64,000 nt of DNA from NCBI GenBank assembly GCA_022457155.1, contig JAJGOT010000275.1, positions 87,501 through 151,500 on the forward strand, given 5' to 3'. Under the pieces are notes generated by a model. It was given only the letters and a program-made list of their open reading frames with translations. It was not told where the DNA came from and did no database searches. A program made the translations under genes and the position numbers. The DNA is from Cladopsammia gracilis (lineage: Eukaryota; Cnidaria; Anthozoa; Scleractinia; Dendrophylliidae). Below are positions 60,101 to 64,000 of this stretch, in pieces (within the stretch, counting starts at the first letter, position 1; each line of letters starts with the position of its first letter).

Positions 60101-62228
60101 TCGATCACAACAAAACCTGGCAAAGAAGGTAACGAACCTGGGGCTAAAATACATCTCGCTTTCAAACATATTTAATCAAAAGAATCCTTCCACAAGTTGC
60201 CAAAACTCCACTGTAAAACAAGTTACGCACTCAGTTGTTTACACACTAATTACATCACTAGAACCCAGGTCCTTGTCTAATATGCCCAACTTGCGTCACT
60301 TGTTAAAATATGTTCCCGCCACTTCAAGTGACTTATTTACCCATCAAAATAATTCTTAAAACACCTTTTTTCAGATTATCGAAAAAGAAATGGTAATGAA
60401 ATATTTTCACTTCATGTACACTTTAAAGAATACCCACGAAAATAACAAATTTGGCAGAGTAATATTATTATGGACAAGTCCCAACCAGTAAACTTGGTTA
60501 GGAATTCCCTGGTTAGGACTTATGTCTCACTTTGCCAAATTTGGGAATTTTGTGGGTGTTCCATATTAAATAACTTTAAAAATCCCAAAATGGGAATCTG
60601 GTATTTTTTCCTGTGAGTGGATAAAGAAAATTGTTTTTGTTAATGCATATGTACTGGATAGTGATTTATCCAGTGAATAGTGTTATCCATTTTTTGGACA
60701 ATAGGTCCCTGGCCAGAAATTTTAAACAATGTATATGATACGTAATTAATGCAACATGTACACAGACTTCAACACATGTTTTTAAGGTACTACAGGTACA
60801 GTGTATTAAATTAAAAGGCCACAAAAAGGCATTCACATTTTGTAAATCAACTGCTTTGTTTAGAGTGGGCTAGAAAAATAGGTGCACTACATGTAGTTAC
60901 AAAACATAAAAGAATAATGATTAAAAATGCCCCCATGCAGTATCATTTCATTTGAAATCACGGTATATTCAATTATAGTTCTTTGCCAAGAATATACATG
61001 TACATATATGTACCTAAAACTGATTTGTATTGAGGAAAAACAAATAAGCAAGCTTACATTATTTTTGGATACATGGCATTTTGCAAAATGTCAAACAAAA
61101 CATTTTGTATGAACATTGCTGATTACAAAATAGGGCAGTTGAAGGCAAATTTTGTCCCGGTTCACTATCATCAAGCTGTTGTTTATTTTCCAAATCTAAC
61201 CACTTGGCCATACGCTTGTTTAAATGCAAATCTTACCACCTTAATATGAGGTATCACCACAGGGTGGAAGATAAAGCATTGTACTGAATCAAAATGATCC
61301 ATGCAAAACGTCCACACATACAAAATCACAGCCAAACTACTTCAGAATGTATTGGTGAATACATGTAGATTATGTGCATAAGGCAATGTGTTGTATTGAC
61401 AAGGTTTATGTGTGTTAGATACAGATGCATTCTTGCTCATAATGATATTTTCATAATAATGTCATATTTTGGTTTCCAGAACCTGCATGGAAGCAAACTG
61501 TGTTTCAAGTTATTAAAGATAGATGATATCTGCACAATAATCTCTCAATGGTAATATTTCTACTTAAATGCCACTTACACAAATCTATGGAGCCACTGAC
61601 TTTAGTAGAGACATTGATACATGTTACTTTTATCGATAACAAGACAGATGTTATAAATTTAGAAATGGTACAATAGCTAAGGCAAAAATTGAATATTTAA
61701 AGTGACACATTTTGATTTGAAAGCAAATATTTCTGGATTAAAAAATCTGTGCAAAATAAATATAACTGGATTGAAATTAAAGGGAAATGTTGATTGGTGC
61801 GAGTAATGTGTGAACAACCCAGTGTAATAACATTTCTCACTCCTCTAAAAAAATATGTTACTAATAAATTAGCTTTCTCAAAAAATTAACATGCATAGAT
61901 CCCCAATAAAAACATTCATGCGTTGAATCAAAATTTTTATCAGTTACATGTTTCACACTAGGAACATTTGACAATCTACTGGGTTAAAATATCACAGAAT
62001 ATCACGTCAAGTCTTGGATAAAATATTTCAAAATTTGATAAAAATACAACTTATCAGAAAATCGAAATGAAAAATATCGCTCTTCAAAAAGATGTTGATT
62101 CGTTTCAAAATACACCATAGAGACTTACCGAGGGAAAATGAACGAAATTTCTTTCGTTTTGGAGTGTTCTTGGCTCGTTTGCCTTCAGAAACATCTTCTT
62201 TGGACTCCGGATTGCCGTTAGTTGACAT
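32658..62228 (-). CDS. OSBPL8: ORP5/ORP8-type oxysterol-binding protein-related protein, 25 coding exons
   Basis: ER-anchored lipid-transfer protein; family members exchange phosphatidylserine for PI4P/PIP2 at ER-plasma membrane contacts. Exons from the start: 62228-62129, 59109-59011, 56416-56369, 54120-54032, 51792-51715, 48979-48878, 48652-48572, 47542-47335, 46762-46690, 45573-45512, 44724-44696, 43729-43675, 43476-43397, 42754-42689, 42165-42053, 41626-41545, 41006-40814, 39855-39757, 39068-38971, 38761-38672, 38175-38128, 37466-37354, 34733-34691, 34033-33879, 33177-32658. They total 2724 nt (907 residues plus TGA), all GT-AG, with every phase consistent. The order is a basic disordered N-terminus, a PH domain (about 155-285), an acidic linker, the ORD (about 391-735) with EQVSHHPP at 486-493, and a C-terminal membrane anchor (about 886-907). 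Length is close to human ORP8 (889). Exons 3 and 4 are the least certain. Confidence 0.93.
33635..33765 (+). repeat. 140-bp dispersed repeat, copy 4
   Basis: GAAAACAATAGAACAAACAA and GGTCCAATGAAATTACAGG match 7592-7747. It lies in the last intron of the ORP8-like gene. Confidence 0.65.
33879..42165 (-). CDS. OSBPL8: lipid-transfer (ORD) exons 15-24 of the ORP8-like gene
   Basis: Exon 15 carries the lid region ([19 protein letters not shown]). Exon 16 carries [11 protein letters not shown], and exon 17 carries [12 protein letters not shown] and the signature EQVSHHPP with the paired His that bind PI4P in the family. Exons 18-21 encode the beta-barrel ([22 protein letters not shown]). Exon 22 has FWDPTPEIK. 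The 43-nt exon 23 (34733-34691) supplies LWTHVSDAI. Exon 24 has [10 protein letters not shown]. All expected ORD motifs are intact, so the protein should be functional. Confidence 0.93.
34348..34550. mobile_element. poly-G/poly-C ended MITE in intron 23
   Basis: TTTATTTTTCTGG plus a G-run at the left, and a C-run plus AAAAATGAAATGGTCC at the right; related to 22780-23750. It lies between exons 24 and 23 of the ORP8-like gene. Confidence 0.5.
35278..35585. mobile_element. 308-bp TIR element enclosing a B-box-like motif
   Basis: CTATAGCTCAGAAGGAGGTC and its exact inverse form the ends. Inside, on the minus strand, GGTTCAATCC (35405-35396) fits a Pol III B box. No tRNA cloverleaf could be folded. 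Confidence 0.65.
35646..37342. mobile_element. TIR element carrying the 88-bp array, intron 22
   Basis: Ends AACCCTTTCAGTCCCAGAG and (inverted) AACCCTTTCACTCCCAAGAG. The right end is only 12 bp inside intron 22 from the donor of exon 22. Confidence 0.65.
35711..37260 (+). repeat. 18-copy 88-bp tandem array
   Basis: Unit words are ATCCTATGGTGTGACCATTC, CAGCAGTACTTTTGCATGG and TACCATTTGTTCTA. Eighteen copies were counted by the GTGTGACCATT word. Most are 88 bp; three carry a shortened GTTCCATTTGTTCTGTTTGA junction. A related lone unit sits near 42960-43010. Because 88 is not a multiple of 3, the frames drift and it is non-coding. Confidence 0.95.
37735..37912. mobile_element. pogo-like end in intron 21
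   Basis: Minus-strand CAGTTGAACCTCTATACAGC with repeated GGTGGTCG/GTGGTCGCTTA words, the style of Tigger termini. The other end is unclear. Confidence 0.4.
38498..38627. mobile_element. inverted-repeat element in intron 20
   Basis: AATATCGTGATTTGTCAGTG and its exact inverse flank a short centre; ACAATTATTGAA/CAACAATTG lies outside. Confidence 0.65.
39975..40296 (+). repeat. two-copy tandem duplication, about 148-bp period, intron 17
   Basis: AGGCACTTTGCAACTC starts each copy (39975, 40123); both contain CT-rich CCTCCCCTC runs and end in CATGGGTAAGG. Confidence 0.85.
44052..44407. mobile_element. outer MITE of a nested pair in intron 11
   Basis: AGTACTCAGTGTTCCAG at the left and its inverse (CTGGAACACTGAGTACT) at the right; interrupted by the element at 44142-44316. 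Confidence 0.65.
44142..44316. mobile_element. inner 175-bp MITE with TTAA duplication
   Basis: AGGCCCACCTTCACCCAAAA and exact inverse; TTAA at 44138-44141 and 44317-44320. TTAA targets are typical of piggyBac-like elements. Confidence 0.75.
44434..44648. mobile_element. 215-bp MITE in intron 11, near the exon 11 donor
   Basis: AATATTGAGGGTCTATTATA and exact inverse at the right. It lies about 50 bp from exon 11 (44696-44724). Confidence 0.75.
44836..45121. mobile_element. AGAGCAG-family MITE, copy 3 (intron 10)
   Basis: Closely matches 14315-14602 over its full length, same orientation. Confidence 0.85.
45206..45486. mobile_element. AGAGCAG-family MITE, copy 4, opposite orientation (intron 10)
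   Basis: Inverted relative to its neighbour 85 bp away, more diverged; it ends 26 bp from exon 10 (45512). Confidence 0.75.
46121..46307. mobile_element. 187-bp MITE with YY1-like words in both TIRs (intron 9)
   Basis: ACACCTTATTCCAAAATGG is exactly inverted at the right end. Each arm carries a CCAAAATGGCGG-type YY1 core, so the element bears two opposed sites. Confidence 0.8.
46974..47120. mobile_element. GGGGTG-family MITE, copy 2 (intron 8)
   Basis: Same family as 25543-25679, same orientation, ends GAAGGGGTGC and (inverted) GAAGGGTTGC. Confidence 0.75.
47335..48979 (-). CDS. OSBPL8: PH-domain exons 6-8 of the ORP8-like gene
   Basis: Exon 6 (48979-48878) encodes a charged helix and the first PH strand ([12 protein letters not shown]). 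Exon 7 (48652-48572) has [17 protein letters not shown], and exon 8 (47542-47335) has [14 protein letters not shown] through [13 protein letters not shown]. Residue order tracks the vertebrate ORP8 PH domain closely. The end of the fold ([10 protein letters not shown], where the canonical Trp is Phe) is in exon 9 at 46762-46690. In this family the domain targets phosphoinositides on the plasma membrane. Confidence 0.93.
48048..48550 (+). repeat. two-copy duplication, about 290-bp period, intron 7
   Basis: CCAAGTTTAGAACAGATTTA, TTTTCATAGAAAAAATGCAG and GTTGGAGTATGGTCTTT recur in order at 48048-48275 and 48340-48550. The right copy ends about 20 bp from exon 7. Confidence 0.85.
49273..49566 (+). 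mobile_element. full-length tRNA-derived SINE (intron 5)
   Basis: The head resembles tRNA-Glu: A box TGGTCTAGTGG (49282-49292) and B box GGTTCAAGCC (49326-49335). A body follows with GATGGACTAGCATCCCATCC, then a CTTACCTTTACC tail. Tail copies at 52126-52277, 27550-27647 and 13929-13998 show it is a mobile family. Confidence 0.88.
49699..49851. mobile_element. GTTGTGGTTCAAA hairpin MITE, copy 1
   Basis: The whole element is a long imperfect hairpin ending TTGTGGTTCAAATT and inverse, in intron 5. Confidence 0.8.
50373..50531. mobile_element. GTTGTGGTTCAAA hairpin MITE, copy 2
   Basis: TGTTGTGGTTCAAATTTTTC and exact inverse; centre CATTACCATAA as in copy 1. Confidence 0.85.
52126..52277 (+). 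mobile_element. 5'-truncated SINE (intron 4)
   Basis: CCTGCGATGGACTAGCATCC to the CTTTACCTTTACCTTACCTT tail matches the SINE body of 49273-49566. Confidence 0.8.
52545..53533. mobile_element. about 990-bp element with inverted ends (intron 4)
   Basis: AAAGGAGGATTTTTCAGGTA at the left and its inverse near 53499-53525. No transposase frame is recognised inside. Confidence 0.5.
53834..54016. mobile_element. 183-bp MITE abutting the exon 4 donor
   Basis: AACAAATAGATTCCATT and inverse, with arms of about 80 bp including AAAATGTGGTAAGAAC. The right end is 16 bp inside intron 4 from exon 4 (54032). Confidence 0.8.
54542..55062. mobile_element. truncated hAT-like element (intron 3)
   Basis: CAGGGTTG ends are inverted (54542, 55062), with subterminal GCTCGCCC/GGGCGAGTAC repeats and the transposase-related fragment at 54714-54932. 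No clear target duplication was found. Confidence 0.6.
54714..54932 (+). pseudogene. hAT/ZNF862-like transposase-associated fragment
   Basis: About 70 codons open without a start: [30 protein letters not shown] and VGATYRN can be read. This pattern is typical of the N-terminal part of hAT-derived zinc-finger proteins. It lies inside the CAGGGTTG-ended element at 54542-55062 and breaks off at both sides, so it is a relic. Confidence 0.55.
57140..57302. mobile_element. GTTGTGGTTCAAA hairpin MITE, copy 3 (diverged)
   Basis: TGTTGTACTTTAAAATGATC and inverse, with arms meeting near GTCAATTAATTTG, in intron 2. Confidence 0.75.
57350..57510. mobile_element. GTTGTGGTTCAAA hairpin MITE, copy 4
   Basis: TGTTGTGGTTTAAATTTTTA to AAACCACAACA; 48 bp from copy 3. 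Confidence 0.8.
59773..60714. mobile_element. outer element of a nested pair (intron 1)
   Basis: GGATAGCACTATCCCCTGG near 59798 is matched by an inverted GGATAACACTATTCACTGG near 60655-60690; the outer arms continue on both sides. Confidence 0.55.
59882..60427. mobile_element. inner 546-bp MITE (intron 1)
   Basis: TTTAAAGTGCACATGAAGTG at the left and inverse at the right, with one or two mismatches. Confidence 0.7.
61000..62128. other. 5' part of intron 1, unassigned
   Basis: AT-rich; no exon or element recognised. Confidence 0.5.
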
Positions 62229-63239
62229 AATTCACGATGGAATATTGAAAAGGCCGCTATAATATCTTCTAGCCGGAAATCTCCATACCTAACAACCCTT
62301 GAAAACCACCAAGGGTGACCGCAAAATGGTTTAGACGGTGTACGGCCCTTCGCATCTCACAAATAATTTATCCCTTCAAAAGAGATTCCGGGCGAAATAT
62401 TTTGCTATTAGGGATGCAAATTCTGCCAGGATATATATTTTTTCTGGAACCCCCGCAGTAAAATATAAAGATCGCGCTCAATAACGTAGTCATTTCCTTG
62501 TGAAGAAAGCGAGGCAGATGTAAACTCAACATGCAAATTTTTACCGGGACGTTCGTGACGGAAGATTTTATTGATGAAACCGAAATGTCGATTCTGTTCA
62601 ACAATGGTCGTAAATGCAATAACCACAAACGCATGTTTATTTTGTTACGGCTGAAAATAAACAAATCAGACGAGACAAATAATTTCCGTGTAAAGCTGGC
62701 TGGTTTTGGAAAATCAGCTTATTGCAAATAAAAACATTGCACAAGAATTAAAAGCGAGCGTTCCTAACTCCCCTTATTATCGCTCGCTATAAAAGGCCGG
62801 AATATATTCATAAAAACATTTACTTTAAGCGATTTTTGAAGTGCAAAATATAACATTAGGAATTGTTAATAAGGTGTACCAAAAAGAAGCGAATAGCGAA
62901 AAAAAACTTAAGTTATTTACCATGTACATTTTCATATTAATTAATAAGGTGGTTCCTCAGGCCCTTGACTAATAACAAAGAAAATTTTCGAAAAAACTAA
63001 TCACCTTTCATAGTTTTTACGCCAGATAAAACTGATTCAAACAAGAGGGAGCATTGATAAAGCGAATTTAGAATGTGCAAGGGGTAAAACATAGAATGGA
63101 ATAACGTTTGACTTCGAGACTGTCGTTGATCGCCATGAGAACGAAAACTAAGATTTTAAAAGCTTACTGAAAATCTTGCACTGGAATTGTATTCCCATAG
63201 GATTTTATAACAAAGCGAAAATACAGATTGCAGATTTAC
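62229..63239. other. 5' flank of exon 1 of the ORP8-like gene
   Basis: Would be 5'UTR/promoter of the exon 1 form and intron of the alternative form. No clear core motif was seen near 62228. An open frame at 62531-62731 (+) has no recognised motif. Confidence 0.4.
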
Positions 63240-63267
63240 CTTTTTCCTCGTTCTTTCGTATACTCAT
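63240..63267 (-). CDS. OSBPL8: possible alternative first coding exon of the ORP8-like gene
   Basis: On the minus strand an ATG at 63267 opens MSIRKNEEK and then splits a codon after one base at a good donor (AAG|GTAAAT). That is the same phase as exon 1, so it could splice to exon 2 at 59109 and replace the 33-codon first exon. An in-frame stop lies upstream, so this would be a true 5' exon. It sits just downstream of YY1 and CRE motifs. There is no transcript evidence. Confidence 0.4.
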
Positions 63268-63338
63268 TTCCGTGCGTATTCCATAAACAGGAGCCTGGCT
63301 AACCAGAAATTACGGACGGAATGCAGACCAAAGCTCTT

Positions 63339-63386
63339 CAAAATGGCGGCCGGCCTGACACGAACTTCAGCACAATTTTGACGTCA
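63339..63386 (-). promoter_or_regulatory. candidate promoter: YY1 motif and full CRE
   Basis: GCCGCCATTTTG (minus strand, 63350-63339) is the classical YY1 core, and TGACGTCA (63379-63386) is a palindromic CREB/ATF site. They lie 29 bp apart and about 70-120 bp upstream of the alternative ATG at 63267. This is a typical arrangement for a TATA-less animal promoter. Confidence 0.45.
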
Positions 63387-63779
63387 ACTTTCCGTCGGAT
63401 TAAATTGACATTTGCACTGACGTATTTTGCATATTTTAAAAAAGCGTTTTTCTGTTAACGTGGGAACATAAACGCGTTTGAACGTCCTGTTATTCTAAAA
63501 GATCAAAAGTACTTTGTAGACCAGCAAATAGTGCAATCCGGCGAATTTCACCGAACCCTCGGAGCGGAATACGAAACGACACCGATATTTTCCAGGGCCC
63601 TGGCTATTTCCGGTGACGAGCCTAATTCCGGTTACATTTGTTGTCGACTCTTCTCAAATTTCTCACCTATAAAAAGTTGTAAATATGGAAATCAGCCGGT
63701 GTTCGTATAGAAACATGGCTTGACACAACAATTAAGTCTAAAAGTGGTTTAATTATAACAGTTTTATTTATATTCCTAC

Positions 63780-63852
63780 CGGGGTGAATCGGGAAAAAGC
63801 CGAGGGCCGAACAGTCTTCGATTTCATCGTCATCGCTTCCTGAACTGTCACT
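63780..63852 (-). CDS. exon-like segment near the right edge
   Basis: Flanked by TTTTAG and GTAGGA on the minus strand. One frame is open and acidic (SDSSGSDDDEIEDC, ending FFPIHP) and ends in phase 1; a second frame is also open. It could be an upstream exon of the ORP8-like gene or part of a neighbouring minus-strand gene that continues beyond the window. Confidence 0.3.
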
Positions 63853-64000
63853 CTAAAACCGAGAAAGGAAAATCTCGTCGTTATTTGATACTCGTAAATC
63901 ACCAATAAATGTCTCGACTAAAATTCGTATATGCTAGAATGTTGAAACTAAACTGCTAGTCAAACCGCGAAAGCCGCAGCATTGAAATAAATCAACATAT

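Overview
The window is metazoan nuclear DNA and fits an anthozoan cnidarian, most likely a stony coral. This is an inference. It rests on AT-rich sequence, GT-AG introns in two multi-exon animal genes, a secreted tyrosinase with a Cys-rich N-terminus, and very dense short inverted-repeat (MITE) elements. There is no bacterial gene arrangement, CRISPR array or operon.

Layout. 1-9.6 kb: no convincing gene; LINE remnants, a pogo-like element, foldback elements and local duplications. 9.7-14.25 kb (+): a four-exon secreted tyrosinase, 361 residues, all introns phase 1; intron 1 holds a LINE remnant and a possible small antisense Gly-rich exon. 14.3-20 kb: mobile elements, a satellite-like array and unassigned DNA. 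20.05-24.6 kb (+): two intronless paralogues (183 and 192 residues) with a FAIM-like beta domain, a shared WRRRGW motif and two predicted membrane helices. 24.7-32.6 kb: mobile-element-rich, with SINE, LINE, hAT-like and PIF-like copies and a CAT microsatellite. 32.66-62.23 kb (-): one 25-coding-exon gene for an ORP5/ORP8-type oxysterol-binding-related protein. I joined it exon by exon into a 907-codon frame in which every splice phase agrees. Its introns hold most of the repeats, including an 18-copy 88-bp tandem array inside an inverted-repeat element. 62.2-64 kb: the 5' side of that gene, with a second, phase-compatible first exon behind YY1 and CRE motifs, and an exon-like segment near the right edge.

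The three loci do not form a pathway. The tyrosinase should be secreted (phenol oxidation or melanization), the ORP8-like protein should sit in the ER membrane and move lipids at contact sites, and the FAIM-like pair is uncharacterized. The most novel items are the membrane-anchored FAIM-like pair, the foldback elements with 9-10-bp target duplications (one with a matching empty copy in the window), and elements lying 12-16 bp from two splice donors of the ORP gene.
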